A DNA stretch of 31,699 nt from positions 1-31,699 of the forward strand of contig PNLG01000107.1 in assembly GCA_013822915.1 (NCBI GenBank), given 5' to 3'. How positions within the stretch are numbered: the stretch's first letter is position 1; each line of letters opens with the position of its first letter. Shown in pieces: positions 16,801 through 24,074 of this stretch. Origin of the DNA: Sphingomonas sp. (GTDB lineage Bacteria; Pseudomonadota; Alphaproteobacteria; Sphingomonadales; Sphingomonadaceae). Made by a program: the position numbers and the translations under genes. The notes below the pieces were generated by a model, which was not told the DNA's origin, made no database searches, and saw only the letters and a program-made list of their open reading frames with translations.

Positions 16801-17043
16801 CCCATCGACCGACTTGACGATCGTCTCGAGCGGCTTGGCGATCAGTTCGATCGCGTCCGCGCCTGATAGACCGGGCGCGGCGACGCGAATGTCCACCACG
16901 GGCACCTTGATCTGGGGTTCTTCCTCGCGCGGGATCGTAAACGTTGCCAGCAAGCCGACAAGGATCGCCGCCAGCAGGAACAGCGGCGTTAGCGGCGACT
17001 GGATCGTGGAGCGGGTGATCCACCCTGAAATGCCAAGGGTCAT
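13819..17043 (-). CDS. RND efflux pump inner-membrane subunit
   Basis: This 1074-residue protein has the RND layout: one helix (about 13-34), a large periplasmic loop, a bundle of helices, a second loop and a final bundle. The proton-relay pair is D418-D419 in GILVDDAIVMIEN. Where AcrB has the TM10 lysine, this protein has Arg (IIVRNSILLVDF). A cytoplasmic stretch near residues 510-525 holds SHGHGHDDTHGG, a possible metal-binding or regulatory loop. The pump would form a trimer, joined by the HlyD-type lipoprotein (4-base overlap) to a TolC-family channel such as the one at 19981. The substrate is unknown; its place between rhodanese and a persulfide-sensing regulator points to a sulfur compound or thiol-toxic agent. 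Confidence 0.93.
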   Translation of the reverse strand: MTLGISGWITRSTIQSPLTPLFLLAAILVGLLATFTIPREEEPQIKVPVVDIRVAAPGLSGADAIELIAKPLETIVKSVDGVEHVYTQAEDNGVLVTARFLVGSNPEDAATRIDEKLNANIASIPVGIPPPQVTVRGISDVPIVVLTVSPKPGAPGAWTDQSLFELAGRLRTEIAKVDNVGLSFIVGGQREAIRIAPDPAKLALYRVPLNSVIEAASQANRAFPVGTVREGGQAASVIAGQTLGSAADVGALIVRSVSGAPVYLRDVASVEQAATEDQARAWRWSRTEGKGWHRAPAVSIAIAKRAGANAVDVSTSVVARVDALRGSLIPASVDVAVTRNYGESANDKANELLFHLALATVSIVVLIGFSIGWREAGVTAIVIPTTILLTMFASNLMGFTINRVSLFALIFSIGILVDDAIVMIENIARHWAMSDDRSPVNAAVDAVAEVGNPTIVATLTVVAALLPMLFVSGLMGPYMAPIPINASAAMIFSFFVAVIIAPWLMIRFARSATSHGHGHDDTHGGKLGALYASVAARVIATRQSARLFLIAVGIATLVACSMFYFKAVTVKLLPFDNKSEVQLVVDLSEGSSLEATARTLEQAAAVARTLPEVEAMEAYVGTSAPFNFNGLVRHYFLRSRPEMGDLMVTLAPKDDRARASHAIAVALREKLKAVPLPAGGSIKVVETPPGPPVLATLLAEIYGPDEAVRRATATQLEAIFKSVPYIVDVDNSFGQPRPELRLIPDRAKLDQYGLSERQLFDSIGALLGDQVVGYAPRGGGRDPLPIQIALDQSQRSWSQALAATPVAVAQAPGGPQLIQLDELVEAKVQPGGQSLFRRDGRGATMVTAELAGRYEAPIYGMLAVNDAVEKFDWKAKGLIKPEIRLNGQPVDESKTSLLWDGEWEITWVTFRDMGAAFGVALLAIYVLVVGQFRNFKLPLVILTPIPLTLVGIVIGHMLFAAPFTATSMIGFIALAGIIVRNSILLVDFINHARAPDKSLRDTLLEAGMIRFKPIALTAAAAMIGAAVILTDPIFQGLAISLLFGLASSTLLTVLVIPAIYIVLRDDGLPATLAT

Positions 17044-18059
17044 TTGGCCGGAGCCGCGATCAGCGTGTCGCCAGCGTTGACGCCCGACAGAATCTCGATC
17101 TTGCCCGGCTCGCCCGAAGCGGTGGTCTGCACCGGCACGCTGGCGGCGGTGCCATCGGCGGCGAGCATGGTGACGGTGTCGATGCCATAGGCGCGGGTGA
17201 CGAAGGCCTGCGGGACGATGATGGCTGGACGGGTGCCGGTTTCGACCTCGGCAGCGATGCGTCGACCGATCAGGCTGTTGTCGATGCCGCTCATCGCGAC
17301 ATCGGCAGTGATCTGGCCGCCCTGGACGGAAGGATAGACGCGCATCACGCGACCGCTCAGGCCATCGGCACGGACGCGCGATCCGGCATGGACCCGATCG
17401 GCCAGCGATTCGGGGAGCGTCAGCCGCAACACGGTCTCGCCAGCCGTAATCGTCGCGATCACCATGCCCGGTGCAACCGCCGATCCGGCCGGAATATCGG
17501 CGCGCAGCACGCGCCCCGCGGCGGGCGCGATGATTGTGCCCTGCCCAGCCACCGCACCGACCGCCGATTGCTGCGCGCGCGCCGCCCGGATCTGCGCCGT
17601 GGCCGCTGCGGTGGCCGCCTGCGCCTGATCGAGCCGCGCCTTGGCATAGACGCCATTGTCGTAAAGGAATTTGACCCGCGCCAGATCAGCCTGAGCTTGG
17701 GCGGCCTGCGCCTGCGCGGCAGCCGCCTGCGCACCAAAGGCGGCGGATTGCGGCGCAAGCTGGCTGTCGACGATCCGCCCGATTGCCTGCCCCTTACGCA
17801 CCACATCGCCCGCGCGGACGCTGAGCGTGCTCAAAATGCCGGGGATGCGGGCAATCGCCTGTGCCTGATCGACGGTTGCGATTTCGGCGCTCACGGCCTT
17901 CCAGTCACCGGTCTCGGACGCGGCAATCTTGAGCCGCGCGCCCGTGACGGGGTCTGGCTTGACGGTCGAGGCTTCTGGCGCACTGCCACAGGCCGATAGC
18001 GACGCTGCCGCCAGCAGCGTGGCACCAACGGTAAAGCGAAGGCGGGTGAGGCAGCCCAT
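17040..18059 (-). CDS. RND periplasmic adaptor, HlyD/AcrA-type lipoprotein
   Basis: This 339-residue membrane-fusion protein has a lipobox LSAC with lipid-modified C24. A biotinyl-lipoyl fold, an alpha-helical hairpin very rich in Ala and Gln (about residues 110-180) and beta-barrel and membrane-proximal domains follow. It links the inner-membrane pump to the outer-membrane channel. The start at 18059 lies 1 base past the rhodanese stop; the frame to 18113 lies inside the rhodanese gene. It overlaps the RND gene by 4 bases. The Ala-rich hairpin is shorter than in AcrA. Confidence 0.92.
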   Translation of the reverse strand: MGCLTRLRFTVGATLLAAASLSACGSAPEASTVKPDPVTGARLKIAASETGDWKAVSAEIATVDQAQAIARIPGILSTLSVRAGDVVRKGQAIGRIVDSQLAPQSAAFGAQAAAAQAQAAQAQADLARVKFLYDNGVYAKARLDQAQAATAAATAQIRAARAQQSAVGAVAGQGTIIAPAAGRVLRADIPAGSAVAPGMVIATITAGETVLRLTLPESLADRVHAGSRVRADGLSGRVMRVYPSVQGGQITADVAMSGIDNSLIGRRIAAEVETGTRPAIIVPQAFVTRAYGIDTVTMLAADGTAASVPVQTTASGEPGKIEILSGVNAGDTLIAAPAK

Positions 18060-18060
18060 C

Positions 18061-18396
18061 TTATCGCTCGACCGGTAAACCGGCGGCCGTCCAGGCACCG
18101 AAGCCGCCGGCAAGATGCGTGTCGACCGCTGCCTTGGCGGCGGCGCAGCGATCGAGCGCCATGGCCGACCGTTTCCCGCCCGCGCAGCTGAGGATCAGCC
18201 GGTTGCCGCCTGGATCGGGCAACTGCGCGGGATCGAAGCGCGAGAGCGGCAGGTTGTGCGCGCCGGGAATGTGTCCGGCAGCGAATTCGTCGGGCTCACG
18301 CACATCGACGATCATTGCCGCGCCGTCGCGCAACATTGCCTGCAGCGCATCGGGGCCGACTTCGACATGGGCGGGTTTGCGGGCAAATCCAAACAT
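18061..18396 (-). CDS. Single-domain rhodanese (sulfurtransferase)
   Basis: This 111-residue rhodanese has its catalytic C71 at the start of the loop CAGGKRS and the usual VDVREPDEFAAGHIPGA string. It moves sulfane sulfur from persulfides or thiosulfate to a thiol acceptor in the cytoplasm. A positively charged loop with K and R favours an anionic sulfur donor. AAAAAGGA precedes the start. It is first in an operon that continues through the pump to the TsdA-like cytochrome, and it diverges from the SQR-like gene across operator C. Confidence 0.93.
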   Translation of the reverse strand: MFGFARKPAHVEVGPDALQAMLRDGAAMIVDVREPDEFAAGHIPGAHNLPLSRFDPAQLPDPGGNRLILSCAGGKRSAMALDRCAAAKAAVDTHLAGGFGAWTAAGLPVER

Positions 18397-18417
18397 TGGG
18401 CGTCCTTTTTATTTCTC

Positions 18418-18448
18418 GATTGCGCATATCGTGTAAGCAATATATGCG
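18418..18448. promoter_or_regulatory. Operator C between rhodanese operon and sqr-like operon
   Basis: GATTG (18418-18422), 11 bases, TAAGC (18434-18438) matches the window's repeated operator, GATTR-N11-TAAKC. A second overlapping repeat, CGCATAT (18423-18429) and ATATGCG (18442-18448), is perfect with a 12-base gap. Both lie in the 82-base gap between divergent starts, so one bound regulator could control both operons. Confidence 0.6.
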
Positions 18449-18478
18449 TCAAGCACTATCAAGGGAGAGGAACCGGAA

Positions 18479-19762
18479 ATGTCCGAATCGCATGTCGTCG
18501 TGTTGGGTGCTGGGCTTGGTGGCACAATCGCTGCTTATGAAATCCGCGCCGCACTCAAGGGGAAGGCACGCGTCACCGTGGTCAGCAAAGGTGAGGACTA
18601 CTGGTTCGTTCCGTCGAATCCGTGGGTTGCTGTTGGCTGGCGCGAACCGGAAGCGTTGCGCGTGCACTTGCCCCCGGTGATGGCCAAGCATGGAATTGCT
18701 TATAGCGGGATCGGTGCACGCAAGGTGCACCCTGAGGCGAATCGTATCGAGCTCAACGATAACTCGTTTATTGATTATGACTATCTAGTTATCGCCACTG
18801 GCCCCGAGCTCGCCTTCGACGAAATCGACGGGTTCGGCCCTGATCAGCACACGGTATCGATCTGCGAGACCGACCATGCCGTCGCCGCTTTCGCCAAATT
18901 CGAGGAGCTTTGCGCCAATCCCCGCCCGATCGTGGTGGGCGCCGCGCAAGGCGCATCCTGCTTCGGGCCTGCCTATGAAATGGCGATGACGCTCGATACC
19001 GAACTCAAGAAGCGCAAGATCCGCGACAAGGTGCCGATGACCTTCGTCACGCCTGAACCCTATGTCGGCCATCTTGGGCTGGACGGGGTCGGCGACACTA
19101 AGGGGCTGCTGGAGAGCGAGATGCGCCAGCGCCACATCAAGTGGATCACCAACGCCAAGGTCTCAAGCATCGACGCCGGCATGATGCACGTCACCGAAGT
19201 GAACGATGACGGCACCGACAAGAAAACGCATGATCTGCCCTTTGGCTGGGGCATGTTGATGCCGCCATTTCGCGGGATCGCCGCCGTCCGGGGGGTCGAG
19301 GGTCTCTCGAACCCTCGCGGCTTCATCCTCACTGACAAGCATCAACGCAACCCGACGCACCGCAACGTCTTCGCGTTGGGGGTATGCATCGCCATCCCCC
19401 CGACCGGGCCGACACCGGTGCCGGTCGGCGTGCCCAAAACCGGCTTCATGATCGAATCGATGGTCAGCGCCATCGCCGCCAATCTGAAGGAACTGCACAA
19501 CGGCAAGGAACCCACTCACGAAGCGACGTGGAACGCGATCTGCCTGGCCGATTTCGGCGACGGCGGCGTGGCCTTTGTCGCGCAGCCGCAAATCCCGCCG
19601 CGCAACACCAATTGGTCGTCGAGCGGCAAATGGGTGCATTTGGCCAAGATCGGTTTCGAGAAATACTTCCTGCGCAAAGTGCGCATGGGCGAAAGCGAGC
19701 CATTCTACGAAAAGCTCGCGCTGCACGTGATGGGTATCAAGAAACTCCACTTCGACAAATAA
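18479..19762 (+). CDS. sqr: Sulfide:quinone oxidoreductase-like flavoprotein
   Basis: This 427-residue protein has an N-terminal FAD site (GAGLGG, residues 10-15), ATG (residues 106-108) and a second nucleotide-binding half. Cysteines at 129, 161 and 303 match the three-cysteine SQR pattern; the 32-residue gap between the first two equals that of the Rhodobacter enzyme (127 and 159). VGVPKTGFMIE is also typical. SQR oxidises sulfide on the membrane, passes electrons to quinone and makes a sulfane sulfur. C161 sits in AAQGASCFGP. The C-terminal region (about 395-427) is amphipathic and could attach to the membrane. It leads an operon with the DUF2892 and TolC-family genes. The third Cys lies about 50 residues earlier than in Rhodobacter, so the SQR type is not certain. 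Confidence 0.85.
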   Translation: MSESHVVVLGAGLGGTIAAYEIRAALKGKARVTVVSKGEDYWFVPSNPWVAVGWREPEALRVHLPPVMAKHGIAYSGIGARKVHPEANRIELNDNSFIDYDYLVIATGPELAFDEIDGFGPDQHTVSICETDHAVAAFAKFEELCANPRPIVVGAAQGASCFGPAYEMAMTLDTELKKRKIRDKVPMTFVTPEPYVGHLGLDGVGDTKGLLESEMRQRHIKWITNAKVSSIDAGMMHVTEVNDDGTDKKTHDLPFGWGMLMPPFRGIAAVRGVEGLSNPRGFILTDKHQRNPTHRNVFALGVCIAIPPTGPTPVPVGVPKTGFMIESMVSAIAANLKELHNGKEPTHEATWNAICLADFGDGGVAFVAQPQIPPRNTNWSSSGKWVHLAKIGFEKYFLRKVRMGESEPFYEKLALHVMGIKKLHFDK

Positions 19763-19774
19763 AGGAAAACGACG

Positions 19775-19978
19775 ATGAATCTCGATCGCGCCGTGCTTGC
19801 CTTTGCCGGCCTCATCATTCTGGTCAGCGCTACGCTTGCCGTCACTTACTCGCCCTGGTGGATCGCGCTGACGCTTTTTGCGGGCGCCAACATGGTCCAG
19901 GCGAGCATCACTGGCTGGTGCCCGGCCGCCATGATCTTCAAGGCGCTCGGGGTGCGTGCCGGAACGGCGTTTCGCTGA
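19775..19978 (+). CDS. DUF2892 (YgaP-type) inner-membrane protein
   Basis: This 67-residue protein has two membrane helices (about residues 7-27 and 28-48) around a short turn and the family string ITGWCPAAMIFKALGVR with its single Cys. DUF2892 makes up the membrane half of the E. coli rhodanese YgaP and often stands beside rhodaneses and SQR. Here the catalytic rhodanese is the separate divergent gene at 18061-18396. The gene follows the SQR-like gene by 12 bases with AAAGGAAAA as ribosome site. Its own role is unproven; it may hold sulfurtransferases at the membrane. Confidence 0.9.
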   Translation: MNLDRAVLAFAGLIILVSATLAVTYSPWWIALTLFAGANMVQASITGWCPAAMIFKALGVRAGTAFR

Positions 19979-19980
19979 TC

Positions 19981-21246
19981 ATGCCACACCGCCTTGCTCT
20001 GTTGCTGCTCGCAAGCGCGGCGCTGGTCGCGCAGGCTGCCCCGGCATCGGCCCAAAGTCTCGACACCGTCATTGCCGAGGCACTGGCGCGGTCGCCTGCG
20101 CTGGAGGCTGCGCGCGCAAGCGCCGATTCGGCGCGTGCCGGGGTTGATCAGGCGCGCGCCGAACGATCGCCCCTGGCCGCGTTGGATGGGCAGATCGGAG
20201 TCGGTCGTATAGATCCGCAGGGCTTTTTTGGGCTGGCGGCCGACGATGTCGTGCCCCGATCGGCGCGCGTGACGGTGGAGCTGCCGCTTTTTACCGGCGG
20301 CCGCACCGCTGCCGCAATCCGGCAGGCAACCGGCGGCGCGGACGCGGCCGACCAACAGCTGCGCATGACGGCGATCGAACTGCGCGTCGGCGTTGTCCAG
20401 GCCTACACCCAGGCCGTTGCCGCGCGGCAATTGATCGCCCGTTATGCCACGCTTAATCGCGCGCTCGATGAAGCGCTTCGCCAAGCGCGGCTGAAGTTCA
20501 AGGTCGGTGAAGGCACCTCGACGGAAACCGCCCAAGCCGAAGCGCGCCGGGCCGAGTCGGAGGCAGGGCTGGCGCGCGCGCAGGGGCAATATGCCGGGGC
20601 CATGGCGCATTTGGCGGCACTTGCTGGTCATCCCGTGATGATCGACGCCGATTTGCCCGCCGCCCCAGTCCTCCCGCCATCGCGCGAGGCCGCAGTCGCA
20701 CTCGCGATGAAGGACAATCCGATGCTGCTCGCCGCCGCGCGCCAGGTCGATGCCGCGCAAGCCAAGGTGCAGGGCGTGCGCGCCGAGCGACTGCCGAGCA
20801 TCGGCGCCTATGCCGAAGCGGCCAGCGTGCGCGACCAGTTCTTTCCAGGGTATAAGGCCGACAGCGCGTCGATTGGTCTGCGCGGACGGTGGACACTCTT
20901 CAGCGGCGGTCGCATCGGTGCGAAGGCGCAAGGGGCAGCCGCCGATCTGCGCGCAGCCCAAGCTGACGCGGCGAACGCCCGCCTCACCGTCGAGCAGCAG
21001 GCCATCGTCGCGTTCGAAGCCGTCACCGCCGCGCGTGCCGTGCTGTTGGCCAGCGACGCGCGGTTAGGCGCAAGCGAAGCCGCGCTGCGCGGTACCGCAC
21101 TTGAAGTCAAAGCCGGAGCCAAGCCCTTGCTCGCGCAGCTCGACGCCGAACGTGAAGCCATCGATGCGCAGGCAGCGCGCGCCGCAGCGAGTGGGCAGCT
21201 GCTCGTAGCGCAGCACCGCCTGCGCGCGATTGCGGGGATGGAGTGA
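19981..21246 (+). CDS. TolC-family outer-membrane efflux channel
   Basis: This 421-residue protein has a signal peptide (about residues 1-24, cut after ASA) and two repeats of the long helical hairpin and strand unit that builds the TolC trimeric tunnel. These show in LDTVIAEALARSPALEAAR and again in EAAVALAMKDNPMLLAAARQ. PLFTGGR and TLFSGGR mark the beta turns of the two halves. The frame is open to 19384 inside the SQR gene, but the real start is the ATG at 19981, 2 bases past the DUF2892 stop and followed by the signal peptide. It is the likely outer channel for the RND-HlyD pair encoded on the opposite strand, and it would be co-induced through operator C. Confidence 0.92.
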   Translation: MPHRLALLLLASAALVAQAAPASAQSLDTVIAEALARSPALEAARASADSARAGVDQARAERSPLAALDGQIGVGRIDPQGFFGLAADDVVPRSARVTVELPLFTGGRTAAAIRQATGGADAADQQLRMTAIELRVGVVQAYTQAVAARQLIARYATLNRALDEALRQARLKFKVGEGTSTETAQAEARRAESEAGLARAQGQYAGAMAHLAALAGHPVMIDADLPAAPVLPPSREAAVALAMKDNPMLLAAARQVDAAQAKVQGVRAERLPSIGAYAEAASVRDQFFPGYKADSASIGLRGRWTLFSGGRIGAKAQGAAADLRAAQADAANARLTVEQQAIVAFEAVTAARAVLLASDARLGASEAALRGTALEVKAGAKPLLAQLDAEREAIDAQAARAAASGQLLVAQHRLRAIAGME

Positions 21247-21324
21247 GGCGGGCCGATCCTTGCCCCCAAAAGCCGGTCTCAACGGTTAATGCCCGACAAT
21301 AGCCACTGATGACAGGATCCGGAC

Positions 21325-21684
21325 ATGGTTGAAGATTGGCTTGCTCTGATGGGCAATATGAACGGCGCCGTTCGCGATCTGCGCACCGCCTCACCCGAAG
21401 TGATGAAGGCCTTTTCCGAGATGGCGCGCGCGGCGCATGCGGGAGATGCGCTGGACGGCGAGACCAAGGAACTGGTTGCGCTGGCGATCAGCGTGGCGGT
21501 GCGGTGCGACCCGTGTATTGCCTATCATGCCGAAGGCGCGTTGAAGGCAGGCGCATCGCGTGCCGAAGTTGCCGAAGCGCTGGCTATGGCGGTTTACATG
21601 GGCGCCGGGCCATCTGTGATGTACGCCGCCAAAGCGCTCGAGGCCGTCGACCAGGTCACCGCGCGCGACACGCCCGCGCAATGA
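21325..21684 (+). CDS. AhpD-like (carboxymuconolactone decarboxylase family) protein
   Basis: This 119-residue protein belongs to the AhpD-like fold: C61-DP-C64-x3-H68 in VAVRCDPCIAYHAEGALKAGAS forms the thiol pair and proton relay. AhpD-like proteins use this pair as a disulfide reductase for peroxiredoxins. AGGA precedes the ATG by 8 bases. It lies 78 bases past the TolC gene, so it may be read through or have its own promoter, and it converges on the Rieske gene 22 bases away. With two orphan peroxiredoxins in the window, it may be their reducing partner; this is inference. Confidence 0.9.
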   Translation: MVEDWLALMGNMNGAVRDLRTASPEVMKAFSEMARAAHAGDALDGETKELVALAISVAVRCDPCIAYHAEGALKAGASRAEVAEALAMAVYMGAGPSVMYAAKALEAVDQVTARDTPAQ

Positions 21685-21706
21685 TGCACGATTGAGTTCA
21701 GGCCGC

Positions 21707-22273
21707 TCAACCGATGGTGATCTGGTTGGGCGTGGTGAAACTATAGGGCGGCAGGTCCAGATTACGGGGGGCCGGGCCATGTCGAATGCGGCCTGCGGTA
21801 TCATAGGTCGATCCGTGGCACGGACAATAATAGCCCCCGGCATCGCCCTTCATTTCGCCTTCCTTACCACCAAGCGGAATGCAGCCAAGATGCGTGCAGA
21901 CGCCAATCGTGACCAGCCAATTGGCGTGGCCCGACTTGGTGCGCTCGGCCAGCGTTTGTGGGTCGCGCAACTGGGCGGTGGGGAACGCATTGGCCGACGC
22001 CTGTTCAGCAGCCGTCAAATTGCGCACGAAAACCGGCTGGCCGCGCCAGACGGCAACGATCGCCTGCCCCGGCTCAATACCGACAAGATCGACGTCGGTA
22101 CTGGCCACCGCCAGCACGTCGGCAGACGGGTTCATCTGGTTGACGAGCGGCCAGACGGCGGCGCCGGCCCCGATCGCCGCAAAGCTGCCCGCAGCGATGC
22201 CAATAAAATCCCGGCGACGTTCATCGTCGGCATGTGGCGCGCCCAGAACAATGTCTGTCATGTGATGGCCCAT
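21707..22273 (-). CDS. petA: Rieske iron-sulfur protein (bc1-complex type), stand-alone
   Basis: This 188-residue protein has the two Rieske loops, C126-T-H128-LGC131 and C150-P-C152-H153-G, which hold a [2Fe-2S] cluster through two Cys and two His; C131 and C152 would form the stabilising disulfide. A Tat-like start (ERRRDFIGIAAGSF) and one helix (about 27-45) anchor it in the membrane. The string PLVNQMNPSADVLA and the hinge fit the ubiquinol-cytochrome c reductase subunit. No cytochrome b or c1 gene is nearby, so this is probably a spare subunit swapped into the complex under stress. The start is unclear: ATG at 22273 or 22261, neither with a ribosome site. Operator D lies 68 bases upstream. 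Confidence 0.9.
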   Translation of the reverse strand: MGHHMTDIVLGAPHADDERRRDFIGIAAGSFAAIGAGAAVWPLVNQMNPSADVLAVASTDVDLVGIEPGQAIVAVWRGQPVFVRNLTAAEQASANAFPTAQLRDPQTLAERTKSGHANWLVTIGVCTHLGCIPLGGKEGEMKGDAGGYYCPCHGSTYDTAGRIRHGPAPRNLDLPPYSFTTPNQITIG

Positions 22274-22340
22274 TGTTGCGTTGGTCAGCGGCAAGCGGTC
22301 GCCGATATATCTAAGGAGCCCTGACGGCTCGATCGTCTTA

Positions 22341-22361
22341 GATTACTCGTTATGTGTAATC
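22341..22361. promoter_or_regulatory. Operator D upstream of the Rieske gene
   Basis: GATTA (22341-22345), 11 bases, TAATC (22357-22361) is a perfect inverted repeat with the same spacing as operator A; extended, the arms read GATTAC and GTAATC. It is centred 78 bases before the Rieske start, close to the 80-82 bases at the two peroxiredoxins. A short stem (GAGCC-CTGAC-GGCTC, 22316-22330) lies between it and the gene. Confidence 0.6.
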
Positions 22362-22421
22362 GACGTTATATCTGGGGTGCACCGTGCCGCAGTGCAAGTG
22401 GCAAAGGCGATTATCGGGTGC

Positions 22422-23261
22422 TCAGCGCGTGCCGTGAACCAGATGCACGCGCGCTGGCAGCCGCACGGCACCATCGGACCAATGCAGCACAAACCGCTGT
22501 TCCAGCAGCGCAGTTGCCGCCGCCACCATCGCTGGCCCCTCGGCGGCGAGCGCCTGGGCGACGGACATGCTCTCAATCGCGAACCGAGCAGCATCGGCCG
22601 GCGCAAGATTGCCGCCAATGCCGAGCTTATGCTGCCAGTCGGTCACAGCCAGATCGCGTAAGCCGGCCGCGTCGAGCAGCCCAAGCAGCCGATCGACATC
22701 GCCGTAGCGCATCGGCCCCGGCGCATCGGGCAAAGGGGGCGGCAGTTCAATCAGCTCGGCGACCACATCGCGGATCATCCCCATCCACCCGTTGTCCGCG
22801 GGCGGCCCCCAGACGGCAAAGGCAAAGCGCCCGCCGGGTGCCAGCAGCGTCGCGATATTGGCAAAGGCAGCGGCGGGATCGGCAAAGAACATCGTGCCGA
22901 AGCGCGATACAATCCGGTCGAACGGGGCGTCGACGGCGAGCGATGCACTGTCGCCGACCGCAAAGATCGGGCGCGGAACATGCGCCTGCGCGCGCTTGGC
23001 AGCGAAAGCCACCAGAGCGGGCGAAATATCATAACCAAATACTGCCGCGCCTGGGTCAGTCGCTGCCGCTAGTGCCAGCGTCGTCCCGCCGCCACCACAG
23101 GCGAGGTCGGCAAGCCGCCGCGCCCCGGCTGGCGCCAGCGCCGCGATCAGCGGGGCATCGACGGGGGCAAGCATCGCTTCCATCCGGTCGAGCTGCGCCA
23201 GCCATTTCTCACCCCGCGCGCCTGCCCAATCGTCGCTTGTCGGATTTTCGCCTGCTGTCAT
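22422..23261 (-). CDS. Class I SAM-dependent methyltransferase
   Basis: This 279-residue protein has the Rossmann-type methyltransferase fold with motif I as D52-LACGGGGTT (residues 52-61), an acidic end of strand 2 in VFGYDIS, and FDRIVSRFGTMFF as motif IV/post-I. It resembles the UbiE-like methyltransferases that act on small molecules or, in some cases, on tellurite, thiols or arsenic. No substrate motif is present. Start 23261 has AGGGGG 7 bases upstream. It lies 87 bases past the peroxiredoxin gene on the same strand. In this setting detoxification of a thiol by S-methylation is possible, but the sequence does not show it. Confidence 0.85.
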   Translation of the reverse strand: MTAGENPTSDDWAGARGEKWLAQLDRMEAMLAPVDAPLIAALAPAGARRLADLACGGGGTTLALAAATDPGAAVFGYDISPALVAFAAKRAQAHVPRPIFAVGDSASLAVDAPFDRIVSRFGTMFFADPAAAFANIATLLAPGGRFAFAVWGPPADNGWMGMIRDVVAELIELPPPLPDAPGPMRYGDVDRLLGLLDAAGLRDLAVTDWQHKLGIGGNLAPADAARFAIESMSVAQALAAEGPAMVAAATALLEQRFVLHWSDGAVRLPARVHLVHGTR

Positions 23262-23348
23262 CGTCGCCCCCTCAGTTGCGCGTCTGGTGCGAGCGTTTAG
23301 CAATGCCCATGGCGGGACGACAGCCCATGCTTCGTCCCGCCGGGATGA

Positions 23349-24005
23349 TCAGGCAGCCAGCGACCGCTTGCTGAAGAACCAGTCGACATAGTCATAGCCC
23401 TCGCCACTGCGCGCTTCGGCCGCGGCAACGGTCGCTGGCGGCGGCACGATCACGTCATCGCCCGGCTGCCAGCCTTCGGGAGTCGCGATCTTGTTCGCAT
23501 CGGCCGTCTGCAGCGCTTCGAGCAAGCGCAGGAATTCGGCGACCGATCGACCATTCGACATCGGATAATAGACCATCGCGCGCACAATCCCGGTGGGGTC
23601 GATGATGAAGGTTGCACGAACAGCGGCAGTGTCCGACGCGCCGGGGTGGATCATGCCATAGGCGCTGGCAATCTGCATCGACAGATCGTCGATAATCGGA
23701 AAAGTGATATCGACACCGAACTTCTCCTTGATCGTGCGGACCCAGGCGATGTGAGAGTGCACCGAATCGATCGACAGTCCGAGCAGCGCACAATTCAGTG
23801 CCTCGAATGCGCCCGATGCCTCGGCAAAGCCGATGAACTCAGTGGTGCAGACAGGCGTGAAATCGGCGGGGTGCGAAAACAGCACGAGCCACTTGCCGCG
23901 ATAATCAGCCAGCGATCGCGGCCCCATCGTGGTCTTCGCGCTGAAGTCGGGGGCGGGCTCGCCAATGCGCGGCATGGCGGGGCGGGTGGTGGTATCGGTT
24001 TCCAT
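23349..24005 (-). CDS. Prx6-type peroxiredoxin, copy 2
   Basis: This 218-residue protein has the active-site string SHPADFTPVCTTEF with peroxidatic C53 and the Prx6-type C-terminal domain (YPMSNGRSV, then IATPEGWQPGDDV). It is a paralogue of the protein at 10376-11026; the two share the catalytic loop and most of the domain but diverge at both ends, so it is an old duplication. Start 24005 has GAAGGA 7 bases before it. A frame running to 24077 is only the leader, which overlaps the promoter. Its promoter box at 24075-24096 covers the 3' end of cydC, so it is the gene's own control and not just read-through. Confidence 0.93.
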   Translation of the reverse strand: METDTTTRPAMPRIGEPAPDFSAKTTMGPRSLADYRGKWLVLFSHPADFTPVCTTEFIGFAEASGAFEALNCALLGLSIDSVHSHIAWVRTIKEKFGVDITFPIIDDLSMQIASAYGMIHPGASDTAAVRATFIIDPTGIVRAMVYYPMSNGRSVAEFLRLLEALQTADANKIATPEGWQPGDDVIVPPPATVAAAEARSGEGYDYVDWFFSKRSLAA

Positions 24006-24074
24006 CGGCTGGTCCTTCGCGGCGGTGATCGCCGTTGCCCTGTCTTTAGCCCGGCCGCGCTTGAACGACAAATT

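Noticed and set aside
19384..19980. Upstream extension of the TolC-family frame into the SQR-like and DUF2892 genes
   Set aside because: The signal peptide begins at 19981, and the upstream part reads Arg-rich sequence in the wrong frame of two recognised genes.
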